Positions 11,244 to 21,888 of a stretch of DNA of 64,000 nucleotides are shown in pieces. Source of the DNA: Hippophae tibetana. Lineage: Eukaryota > Streptophyta > Magnoliopsida > Rosales > Elaeagnaceae. Each line of letters begins with the position of its first letter. Within the stretch, counting starts at the first letter, position 1. The DNA lies in contig CM072812.1 in NCBI GenBank assembly GCA_037013495.1, positions 78,599,840-78,663,839 on the forward strand, written 5' to 3'. The position numbers and the translations under genes were made by a program. Below the pieces are notes generated by a model, which was given only the letters and a program-made list of their open reading frames with translations, made no database searches and was not told the origin of the DNA.

Positions 11244-13953
11244 CAACCCCCAACCAGCTTTTTGCTAGTCCCTTAGCAAGAGAAGCGATAAAAACTAAAA
11301 ATTAAACTATCCTAAATCACTTTCGTGGATTGAAACGGTTGCATTTAGCCTATGCAACAAGCCTTTAAACCCCTAGGTTTCCCTAGTGGACGAGTTTGAG
11401 TCTCGTGAGGGTTTTCAGTAATGATACCCACAAACATTGAACTAAATGTTAAAAACAATCAAATCAAAAACAAAATCATAAATTAATTTAAGGATAAAAG
11501 AAAACAACATATCACAAAAATGTCTCATACTTTTTAATCTCCTTTTAGATCATAATTAAAATCTCAAGCATAAGTTATTTTAATCTCTTTAAACAATCAT
11601 GATTTTATTATAATAATTAGTCGAAAATCATTTTCATATTTCATATCAAAAATGTATCAATTTAATTTTACCCAATTTCAGTGTCATGAATCAGAATTCG
11701 CTTCGACTCTATTCCTCACAAGTCAATACTCTCAAAACACTGAATCCTATGGGTTCAAACACTCATACTAATTTATATGCGAAAGAGTTGATGTATAGAA
11801 ATGAACTAATATGTTCGCATATGTATAAAGAATAAAGGCTCAAAGTGTTATTTTAACGTTGATCTCATGAAAGGAATCGAATGTATAAATTATAAAGATA
11901 TCATATATAAAAATTATTTTTATGCATAAATCAAACTCATTAAGAAAGAATTTCAAGATATATGCTTTTTACAAATGAAGAAATTGCAATGACTTTTTAG
12001 GGAATTACTTCCTATATCTTTCTTTTGTAATTAGCCTGTACTCACAACTTTGTAGGCAACATGGGTCATAGTATGTAGATGATACTTTATTTTTTATCTC
12101 TCTATTTTTTTTCTGAAGATATTTTTTTTTAGAGAGTCAACCCATGTACAGATTGTACATTTTTTTAGGATTTTGGTGAGTGGTTAATTTTGTGGCTTTT
12201 CTGTTTGATCTTGGTTTAGGTAACCCCAGATATGTCTTTTTATTTTTGTAGCAGTCATGCATAAATGAGATATAAGCATATACTATCAATTTCTACTCAA
12301 ATCATTTAATCTAAGCAAAAATAATAATCAAAAATATATGATACTCTATTAAGATGAGAAAAACTTTATACATTCAATGCTAATACCTATAGAGATCATC
12401 TAAAAATTTGAATAAATAAGAAATGTGTTTGGAGTAGAAAAAATATATATTTCACTCTGAATAAAAGAAATTAGGCTCAAATTATATCTCACAAGGGTAG
12501 TCTTCACTAAAAAAAAAATTCATAAACACCGATTTTGGGTTTAATATAATTTTCACATTTTATCAAGAAATACTAGTTATGATAAAAACTAACTAATTAT
12601 CAAAAATAATTACAAAATATTTCATGATATGTTTTCAAAAATTAATCTAACAGTACAAAAGACTTAATTATTTACTTAAATTTGATTTAAAGCAATGATA
12701 AATTTTTGTGAGAAAATATTTAATTTTTTTTTTTATTATTATTTTTTAAATTGTTAATTTTTTTTTCTAATTAAGCATGGTAACTTTTCCCCACCCCCAA
12801 CCTAGAACTTACATTGTCCTCAATGTAACAATTGTAAATAAAAGATAAAGAGAAAAGAGAAGAAAGATTACCTATTTCTTGAGAATGTGTAAGTAGTAAT
12901 GGAGAAATGCAGGTGCATTCATCATATTCATCATTTAAAGTGTATACAGACAGAGCTGTGAACTTCTAACATCTCAACAAATATTTTTAGTTTTAACAAT
13001 TTAAAAATTATTAAACTAAAATAAACAATAAAATTAAGTAAATAAAATAAATAACAGAAAATTACCTAAAATGATGGGTTGCCTCTCATCCAGCGCTTAG
13101 TTTAACGTCTTAGCAAGACGTAACTTGGGGATTGCATTTTAAGTAAACTCAATGTCCCCTCATCATTGAGTCAATCATACCTACAAGTAAGACAAGGTTG
13201 TCTACCTATACTGTTTCAATCATGCCCTATTGATTTTTAAATTTTTCTGTACCAAAAACTAGGGGCATGCTAGAGTGTTTTAGATAACCCACATCTAGGT
13301 GCAAATCAAATAATTAAGGCATCAAAACACAATTGTACCTAGATCAAGCAAAGAAACTAACTCTTGAGATTGTAATTAAAACTTTAAAATTTGGAGATAG
13401 TTTCAGAATTTTTTTGTTTTTTTTTTGTTTAATTTTAATTTTTTTATTTAAGTTAAAATAACATAATCAGTATTAACCAAGAGTTCTCCCAGGAAAGAAT
13501 GGTGGGGCAAAGGCTCCTTAAAAACCATCCTCCTAGACAGAACAACGTTCCTAGGAAAGACTAGTGGCACAAAGGCTTCCAAGAACTAGTCTCCTAGACA
13601 GAACTCCCTTAGATCTTTACTTTTCATGCTATTAAAATTAAGTTAATTAAGTTTAGTTAAGTAAAAATATAAGTTAATTAAGTTAATAAAAAAAAGTTAA
13701 GTTAATTAAAAAGCTAAGTTGGTTAAGTTAAAAAAAATCTAAATTAATAAAAAAAACTAAGTTAATCAAAGTTAATTAAAAATTTAAGTTAATTAAGTTA
13801 ATTTAAGTAAAAATCTAAGTTAGTTAAGTTAAAAAAAATCTAAGCTAATTAAAAAGTTAAGTTAATTAAGTTAAGTAAACTAAAAATCTAAGTTAATTAA
13901 GTTAATGAAAAATCTAAGTTAATTAAAAAAAAATCTAAGTTAATTAAGTTAGT
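11244..13953 (-). other. Element 1 noncoding interior
   Basis: Starts with the PPT (minus GCTGGTTGGGGGTTG). Holds a 17-nt hairpin at 12144-12160 (ATGTACA-GAT-TGTACAT), a second purine-rich tract (minus GGTTGGGGGTGG, 12791-12802) and the hairpin ACATTG-TCCT-CAATGT (12811-12826). 13075-13180 matches the trailer of element 3; then it runs straight into leader blocks (13480-13640) equivalent to 49440-49620 of element 3. 13640-13953 is an imperfect tandem of AAGTTAATTAAGTTAA units. Confidence 0.8.
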
Positions 13954-14629
13954 AAAGCTAAAAACTAAGAAAACATAAGAAAAAGTAAGAAAAACTAAAA
14001 ATCTAAGAAAAGAGAGAAAAGAATGTATTTGGAGGTGTTGAAGGTGTGTTTTGAAGTGAAGGGAAGGGGGGTATTTATAGGTGAGGATGGAGAGAAAAAA
14101 TGAGTAAAAAAATGTAAAAACGCGTATTGGAAATGCTGAGATCATTAATGACGTCATCATGACGTCATAGGGGCGGCTGCACGTGAAAAATGGGGCGAAA
14201 AGGCGTTGGCGCGCACGGAGGGGCTGCTGGGCGCAGCTCGGCGCGCGTGAACAGTGCCCGCGCGCTGGGACGTGTGCGGATGGGCAGGCTAGCACGCGCG
14301 GGATGGGGTGCTGGGGCGCGCGACTGGGCAGTTGAGCGCGATTTTCTCCTTTTTGACATTTTTGACCCATTTTGTCCAATTTTTCCATGTTTGTTGACCT
14401 TTCCCCACTTATTTATTAATATATATGTGATATATTGCTTCAAGTATTCCTCTTTGAGTCTTTACGTTGCATTTTTAAGCCAAAATACCTGAAAAACAAT
14501 AAAAATACCCGTGATTCCGAAAAAGACAAATTTATATAAATATATGATAAAACATATAAATATATATATTTTTAATCAATTAATGTGTATAAAATCATGG
14601 TTATTTTAGTGCTTTTTGAGCACTCATAA
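13954..14629 (-). repeat. Element 1 truncated 5' LTR
   Basis: Matches 10560-11243 of the 3' LTR, with a TATA box at 14071-14079 and TGACGTCA at 14149-14156 and 14160-14167. The outer end reads TCATAA instead of TCATCA, then TTCAT. The R/U5 part is deleted at the AT-rich tandem repeat. Confidence 0.85.
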
Positions 14630-14634
14630 TTCAT

Positions 14635-15424
14635 CTGTCCATAGCTCAAGGATTTTCTTGAGCCTATTATGTAATGGCTTAACCAATCTATTGATATTGG
14701 GAAAGAAAATCATGACATAATTTAAGCTACCAAGAAATCTTTGTAGCTAGATTTTGTCAATGATCCTATCAGGAAACTTAGTGGTAAACTGAAAGGATCA
14801 TTCGATCAGAATAATTGTTTCATTGGATACATTGTGTCCAAGAAACTTGATACTGGTTTGGAAAAGAGTCATTTTCTTGGCTGAAAATACCATTCCACTC
14901 TTTTTGATGATATGAAAGAAGGTTTTGAGATGTCGGATATGTTGTCCGACATATTTGGAAAATATAAGTACATCATCGATGTACATAATACAAAATTCTG
15001 AATAGGGATTGAATATATCATTCATAATCCTTTGAAATTCAGAAGACACATTTTTGAGCCTAAAGGGCATGATATTCCATTCATATTGTTAGAATGGAAC
15101 AATGAATGTCGTTTTATACCTATGTCTAGGTTCAATTTGAATTTTCGAGAACCTTGACTTCATCTCAAACTTAGAGAAGATGGATGATGAATATAACTTT
15201 TGAAGAAAATATTTTTTATTTGAGATAGGATACCTAATCCATTTTAAGGCTTGGTTCAAAGATTTGTAGTTAATAACTAACCGAGGAGTTCCTCTCTCAA
15301 TCTCAGCGGATTTGTTAACATAAAAGGTCAGACAACTCCACGACGATCTGGATTTTGAAATTAATATTTTAGATGAGATATCATTGATCTCTTTTTTGCA
15401 AAATTGTTCAAGGTCACCATTCAT
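14635..15424 (-). pseudogene. Endogenous caulimovirid copy A, reverse transcriptase fragment
   Basis: Two broken frames (14798-15070 and 15089-15424) encode parts of a viral reverse transcriptase. The catalytic YIDD box is visible in the 14798-15070 frame, and the other frame holds the upstream fingers/palm motifs. Known of the family: copies viral RNA to DNA. The frame is interrupted between the two pieces and ends early, so no functional enzyme is possible here. The 273-bp stretch 14798-15070 differs from copy B at 19494-19766 at one base that I can see, and both share the same early stop. Confidence 0.88.
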
Positions 15425-16760
15425 ATAAATAGGCCTTGCTTTTGTGGGAATATCCTTCTTATTGAAGCTTGGTTCATATGGTAAATCTATTATGTGTTCT
15501 TTTCTATCCTAAAAAGCACTATTTATCTCTAGGATTTGAAGTTCTTTCTCAATAGCATGAGATTGATCTCTTGATTTGAGATAGAAAAGGTTTTTTTCTC
15601 TATGTTTGATAAGAACAGAAATCTCTTTTTGGTGGATGGAATTGGCTTTAATGAGGTTAAGATTTCTAGTTTTTGGTTCTTCAATAAAGGGAAAACTATG
15701 GGTTTTCACTTCGATTTTGAAAGATATTTTGTCTATTTTGACATAATAAAGGGTAATAATACCATAAATAGAGTTCCTAATATAGTTGAATAACTAATAT
15801 AAAAAACAATAACGAATGGAGATTTGATAAGGAATGAGTTATTAAGGATTGTTATTTCAGTTTTTCCTATAATATTCATTCGACATTTATTAGCTGAGGA
15901 AATTTTTCATTAGTTTTTTGATAGAATCATCTGGGAATGATTGATGGATTAATGTAGTTGAGATCAGCACCTGTATCAAATAAGGTTATTGTCTCAATTT
16001 TTGATTGATCAGGGACTACAAGAGTAATTTTTATCGTATATTTCGTGGTTGTAATTTGTTGAAGAAGTTGGAGAGTATCTTCTGAAACTCTTTCTATATT
16101 TTTAATTGATCTGATTCATCGTCTGAATCCATGTTAATTGGAGTTTTAATTCCTGTTTTGTCAAGTAGTTTAAACTTGGGATCATATTCTTTATGTTTTT
16201 CCTTAAGCTAGTGGAGTTCTAGCTTAATGGTTTTGATTTCAGTTTTTAAGTCTTGAATCTGACTTTCTGGTTTGATATTTTTATTCTTACGATCCAGAAT
16301 AACAGTGAGGTCATAATAGCATATGCTAGTATTTGGAATTACATAATATTTTGGTGTTTTTTGGGCTTTGTCTAGTGAGCTAGCTAAGTGATCAACATAT
16401 AATTTAGTAATACTCGGATCATTTAACTTAAGGATTTTTGTTCGAAGTTGTTCATCTTCTTCCTTAGTTAATATGTTAATGCTTTTTTTACCAGTTTCAG
16501 AGTCAGTTGAGACTAACTCATCATCCTAGGGATTTGGATCTTTTGAGTCATCTGATCAAGGTTCAGACTTAGATGATGATGTTTCTTCTACAATTAAGGC
16601 AGAAATTTTTATTAAGGTGTCTTCTTCAAGTTTTAATTCGTGAATCTTTTTAGACATCTTATAATATTTTGCAGTTTGACCTTTCTTACGACACTTGAAA
16701 CTTTTAAACTCTCTAAATTTTTTAAATGGTTTATTAAATTTTGATTCCTTTGTAATATTT
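15425..16760 (-). pseudogene. Endogenous caulimovirid copy A, protease and nucleic-acid-binding region
   Basis: Minus strand: around 15960-16005 the frame shows LFDTGADLNYINPS, an aspartic protease active site (DTGAD). Around 16655-16705 is a basic, degenerate zinc-knuckle-like stretch (FKCRKKGQ) that has lost most of its Cys/His ligands. Frames are broken throughout by stops and shifts. The order knuckle, protease, reverse transcriptase fits a caulimovirid polyprotein. Confidence 0.7.
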
Positions 16761-18000
16761 CTTTGATAGGATTTTTTTTATAAAAATTCATTCTTTTTTT
16801 AAAGAATGGTTTTTTGGGTTATGAAAATTTCTTATAAGTTGTATGTTCTTTCTTATAAGGTTTTGTGATAGTTTTGCTACAATTGCCACTATAGTTTTGT
16901 TCTATAGAGAGATTGCTATCAAACTATTTGCATATTGATCCAATTTCTCTTTTGGAAAGCTTAAGTTCCAATTTCATTTGTTTTTGGATTTTCACATCTT
17001 TGTAGATTTAAAGACCATGTGTTTGAGCAAAGCTAATAAATTCACCATAAGTTAACTGATTATATGGAATAACATGATTCCCATATACTTCACGAATTTT
17101 GTTTCTAGTCTTCTCGCCCAAAAGAGGAGGAAGTCCTACTAGGAACTTCTCTTTCCAGAATGGCTACATAGAGTCATCTCTTAACATAACTCTACTCAGA
17201 AATATGGTTTTATAATTTTGAAAATCATTCATCTTCCTACATTTTATGTTGGAAAGAATATCAACGTTTTTATCTTTTAAATGGGATGAATCTGCCATAA
17301 AATGGTGTGATATGGTAAATAGTAATGTAGAGACTACATTTTGAATTGTATCTCTTTATTGATCAAGTATAGGTTCTCCATACTCGCCAGTCAATATTGC
17401 ATTTACAATATCTAACTTTTGTTGATTTGTAAGATGGCAATCCCACCATCCTTTTGTTTGGCCTGGGAAGCCAGCTCTTAATAATTCTACAATTGTTTTA
17501 TTAGTTGTACTAATTTGTGTTTTGTAAGCATTTGACGCCATCGTCATTTTCTGTAAAACATGTAATATTTCTTGCTTAGTCATTCCATCTATATTCCAAA
17601 CATAGATAGACGACACGTTATACTTTGGTTGGGTGACCTGAGTAGGTTGGGTACCTATAGTGTGTGGGTACTTATCTGGGCTAGGTTCTTGTTATTTTAG
17701 TTTTTGAATTTGAGGAGTTGACTCAAAAAGGGTTTCCTATGAACTATCCTCAGATGATGTAGTAGATCCTAGTTTACTAAGAATACTAAGATCTTGTATC
17801 GGTTTTAGGGTTGACTTTGAAGTCATTGGTGACTTAGGTACAACTAAACCTGGTTTTGTATTTGAAGTTTGATCTTCTAATTGGGACCTAAGGGCATTGT
17901 TCCAATTTTGAAGTTTTTCAAACTTAGATGATATTTCTTCTTGGGTTGGTTTAGAGACTTGGAAAGGTTTGAAAATTGGGTTTTGAATTTTACTATCTAT
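16761..18000 (-). pseudogene. Endogenous caulimovirid copy A, coat-protein-like region
   Basis: An 86-codon open piece at 17356-17616 contains VELLRAGFPGQTKGWWD and ILTGEYGEP, resembling the capsid domain of petuvirus/florendovirus-type polyproteins, where a GW-W-rich core is conserved. Surrounding frames are interrupted. It lies upstream of the knuckle and protease in the expected order. Assignment is from pattern memory, not from a search. Confidence 0.6.
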
Positions 18001-19034
18001 GGCTTGGTAGGAAGTTGTGGGAAGATTATTCTTTTGATTCTTCTTTATCCTAGTAAGTTGTTTACCTAGGTTTTCTAGGCTAATATTAGTAAAATTATTT
18101 TGGGTGATTATGTTTTTGAGGTTGGCTACCTGGTTCTCTTGAGGGTTCTTAAGGAGATAGGCTTCTACTGTAATATCTACATAAGAGAAGCTAATTGGCC
18201 TTAAAGGTGGATGTTTAGTTTCGATGATACCATCTTGAGTTTTCGATACTGGTGTTTTTTTTGTGTTGACTATGTCAATTGTTTTGACTGATTCAACTAG
18301 ATATAAGTTACATAATCATCATAAAATAACCTATCGAAATCATAATTTGTGATTTCTTAGGTACTGATTTCGGAAAATGGTTTACCCTGGTTTTGAAGAT
18401 GTAATTTATTAGCATCTTTCTATGATAACCTAAATGGTTTTGAGTCTTCCTTTTCATCTTCTAATAGTTTAACGAAATCTCCTATGGTGATTTCACTAAA
18501 AATAATTTGGGGAAAAAGAATGGGGTGAACTATAGGGTCAACTATAGGTTCAAGGGTTGACTCAACTATATTAACCTGTGTAGAGTTAACTATGTTGACT
18601 GTTGATGGTTCTGCTAGGCTAACTGGTTCTAGTTTAGCTAATGCAGCTTTGTTTTTTCTTATAATGGTTGTTACCATCGATGATGTTGAGGTGATATTTG
18701 ATTGTAATTCGAAGGGTAAAGGTCGACCTTTGGACTCCTAAAATATTTTTAACCATTCGAAAAATAATACATTTTGTTGGTGTTTTTCAACATATCTAGC
18801 ATGTTTGGTAAAGGCTTTAGCCCTATCCTTTTCATTGTATGTTTTAAAAACCCATTTTTTATATTTTTTATTACTAGGAGCTTCTAAGTCTAGCCATAGA
18901 ATTTATATGTCTAATACTGGGACCTACGTAGTTAATAGGTTTAACTCATTTACCCTAGCTGGTATGGATAGAGTTTGGGAAGGCGTTGGTGATGAAGGTA
19001 ATGTTAGAGATAACTGTGGTAAGTTATCTAAATT
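18001..19034 (-). pseudogene. Endogenous caulimovirid copy A, N-terminal polyprotein remnant
   Basis: Minus-strand frames (for example 18420-18677, 85 codons) carry Pro/Thr/Ile-rich and charged segments with frameshifts and stops. I do not recognise a defined domain, although a movement-protein part would be expected upstream of the coat protein. The plus-strand frame at 18805-19038 is taken as a shadow. Copy A ends at about 19034, where copy B starts in the opposite direction. Confidence 0.45.
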
Positions 19035-19190
19035 TTGATCTACCTTCTTTCATATCATCTCAAAACCATCTTTCATATCATCAAAAAGAGTGGAATGGCA
19101 TTATCAGCCAAGAAAATGACTCTTTTCCAAACCAACATCAGGTTCCTTGGACACAATGTATCCAATAGAATAGTTAGCTCACCACAGTTA
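19035..19190 (+). pseudogene. Duplicated reverse transcriptase fragment at the copy A/copy B junction
   Basis: This short piece repeats the sequence that also occurs at about 19640-19745 (downstream part of the reverse transcriptase), but here it precedes the reverse transcriptase start. It fuses at about 19170-19195 to the upstream part of the next fragment. It marks a rearrangement junction between two inverted viral copies. Confidence 0.7.
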
Positions 19191-19890
19191 CCTAAAAAAT
19201 TAATTTCAAAACCCAGATCGTCGTGGAGTTGTGTGGCCTTTTATGTTAACAAATCCGCTGAGATTGAGAGAGGAACTCCTCGGTTAGTTATTAACTACAA
19301 ACCTTTGAACCAAGCCTTAAAATGGATTAGGTATCCTATCTCAAATAAAAAATATTTTCTTCAAAAGTTATATTCATCATCCATCTTCTCTAAGTTTGAG
19401 ATGAAGTCAGGGTTCTCGCAAATTCAAATTGAACCTAGACATAGGTATAAAACGACATTCATTGTTGCATTCTAACAGTATGAATGGAATGTCATGCCCT
19501 TTAGGCTCAAAAATGTGTCTTCTGAATTTCAAAGGATTATGAATGATATATTCAATCCCTATTCAGAATTTTGTATTATGTACATCGATGATGTACTTAT
19601 ATTTTCCAAATATGTCGGACAACATATCCGACATCTCAAAACCTTCTTTCATATCATCAAAAAGAGTGGAATGGTATTTTCAGCCAAGAAAATGACTCTT
19701 TTCCAAACCAGTATCAAGTTTCTTGGACACAATGTATCCAATGGAACAATTATTCTGATCGAATGATCCTTTCAGTTTACCACTAAGTTTCCTGATAGGA
19801 TCATCGACAAAATCTAGCTACAAAGATTTCTTGGTAGCTTAAATTATGTCATGATTTTCTTTCCCAATATCAATAGATTGGCTAAGCCAT
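19191..19890 (+). pseudogene. Endogenous caulimovirid copy B, reverse transcriptase fragment
   Basis: Frames 19035-19475 and 19494-19766 cover the reverse transcriptase. The YIDD catalytic box is in the second frame. A stop separates the two frames and a second stop ends the frame early, as in copy A. It is inverted relative to copy A (14635-15424) and nearly identical to it. Non-functional. Confidence 0.88.
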
Positions 19891-20400
19891 AGATAGACGA
19901 ACACACTAAAATTGTGCAAAAAATAAAAGCACAAGTTCAAAACATTCTCTCTTTATATCTTACGGATCCAACACTTCCTAAGATAGTAGAAACTTATGCC
20001 AGTGAACTTCGATATGGTGAGATATTAAAACAAGTCTAGGAAGATAAAGAACTCGTAGTTCAATTTGTCTCTAATCATTGGAATGATTGCCAAAAGAATT
20101 ATTCCACTGTTAAAAAAAGAGTATTATCAATAGTACTTTGTATTTCTAAATTTCAATTAGATTTATTAAATCAAATATTTTTATTAAAAATTGATTGTAA
20201 ATTTGCAAAAGAGATTTTATTAAAAAAATGTTAAAAACATTGCATCAAAACAATTTTTGCCCAATGGAAAACATTATTAAGTATTTTCGATTTTGATATT
20301 GAGTTTATCAGAGGAGAGAATAAGTCATTACTAGATATTCAGACCAGAGAATTTCTCAACATGTTTAAAGATTAGTAAGAAAAAGAAAGAAAAGGAGAAA
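19891..20400 (+). pseudogene. Endogenous caulimovirid copy B, RNase H fragment
   Basis: Decayed frames with in-frame stops follow the reverse transcriptase and encode RNase H-like motifs, including a C-terminal stretch reading FDFDIEFIRGENKS, typical of caulimovirid RNase H. It would degrade the RNA of RNA/DNA hybrids in a live virus. Several stops make it dead. Copy A retains only the first part, at 9085-9368. Confidence 0.75.
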
Positions 20401-21880
20401 AGGAACCTCCTCCAAACCCTTCTATAACTAGCCTTTCATCGACCGAACCAATTATCACTTGTTCCCAGGCGACCCAAACCAAACCTGAAGAAGCGGGATC
20501 ATCTTCCCACCAATCCATGGAAGAATCATCACCTCAGTTATCACCATTAGATGAGGAACTATATCAACGAGTCCGAGAATGGATTTTAGGACTCAAGGAT
20601 TATCCAAATCCTGAACTATTACAAGCAACATATGCCAGCATTCTAGGATTAGGAGCACCACTTAAAATAGAAGCCCTATCCTCTAAGGGTAAGGAAAAAG
20701 GAATTAACATCTTCCAAAATAATTTCAAAACAAAAAACTGGAACAATCCCTATTCCAGAAAGGAGGATAACAATATTTACTTAATTTCCAAAAAAAGGGA
20801 ACAAAAGAAATCATTCCCAAAACTATTTCAAAACCGATTACTGAGTATTTTTTAAAACAAGAGACTCATCTAGTAAGAATTATTGAAAAAAGATTTTATG
20901 ACCAAAACCCTTATTTAGCAGTTCAAAAATATTTTGATGAAGGTTTCTTTTACAGGCCTTCTGCCTTTTCAAAAACTCTTCAATACTATCAGATTATTTT
21001 GAAAATTACAAGCAGTGTGGAATTTAAACATTTCATCTACCAAAATCATCTGAGGTGCAATTTTCAATTGCTAAGCTTCATAAAATCATATCCTCAATAG
21101 ACTCGGGTAGTGATCTAGCAAAATTATTGACTTTCCTAGTCAATATCACTTCCCAAATCACACATTGTACAAACTACAATTATTGGGATTATTATCATGC
21201 ATAGTTTAATGCATTCTTAATCCAAAATAAAGATAACCAACATTCCTGGTTATTTTTCTTTGTAAACAAATCCATTAATCCATCCCGATTTCCATATTAC
21301 GTTTCTCAATAGTGGAAATTATTTGGATCTATTAGCTCCATTCTTATTTCACATGTGAAGGAAAGTTATCAATCTTTCCAAAATCACTATAAAGCAATAA
21401 CAGAGGAAACTATATTTCCTCCTCTTTGCATTTTTTGCTCAAAATTTTATCTCCATTGAGTATGCCAATGGGTCTTAAACCCTGTTACATCGAAGGTAAT
21501 TACTATTACTAGATCATTTCAGATCAAATGATTTTTGTCATTTATGATCCCCAAAACCTTTTTACTTCTAGCCGTTGATCAATGGCTACTCAAAAATGGT
21601 CACAAATCATCTCAAGTGAAGGAACTTCAAGCATCCTTACTTCTCTTAGCCCTCATTTCCATTGCAAAAACCCATGAGGAACTTCTAGAAATTATCCAAC
21701 AACTATCACAACAATCTTTTGGCCAAGCCTTTGAAATACAGAAGGAAGATTCAGATGAGACTCAATCACCAAATGAACCAGTCTCACCTTAATCAAAAGT
21801 ATCATCAGTTGATCTAATTAATTTAGAAACAACTAGTGAGGATTTCCTATTTTGGACCAATAAAGCTTGTCTATAATTTG
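20401..21880 (+). pseudogene. Endogenous caulimovirid copy B, downstream ORF remnant
   Basis: After RNase H come open pieces at 20517-20855 (112 codons) and 21535-21792 (85 codons) with intervening broken frames. The first has a charged region with LDEELYQRVREWILGLKDYP; the second has LLLALISIAKTHEELLEII. I do not recognise a catalytic domain. Florendovirus-type genomes can carry a second ORF of unknown function downstream of the polyprotein, and this position fits that. A polyadenylation-like AATAAAG lies near 21859. Confidence 0.5.
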
Positions 21881-21888
21881 GGTCATTT

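Larger units (their letters stand above)
9369..14634 (-). mobile_element. Element 1: non-autonomous Athila-like LTR element inside the pararetrovirus
   Basis: Target duplication TTCAT at 9369-9373 and 14630-14634 brackets the element (9374-14629). It is oriented on the minus strand: 3' LTR 9374-11243, PPT 11244-11258, noncoding interior, truncated 5' LTR 13954-14629. There is no gag or pol. Its interior matches the trailer after pol in element 3 (40518-42413), followed by the same deletion junction and 5' leader blocks as element 2. The 5' LTR lacks about its first 1.18 kb (plus coordinates) and the primer binding site is gone. Because both target duplications remain, that loss happened after insertion. 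Confidence 0.9.

Noticed and set aside
18805..19038. Plus-strand frame opposite the viral N-terminal region
   Set aside because: The minus strand carries the better-supported viral remnant; the plus frame is a shadow.
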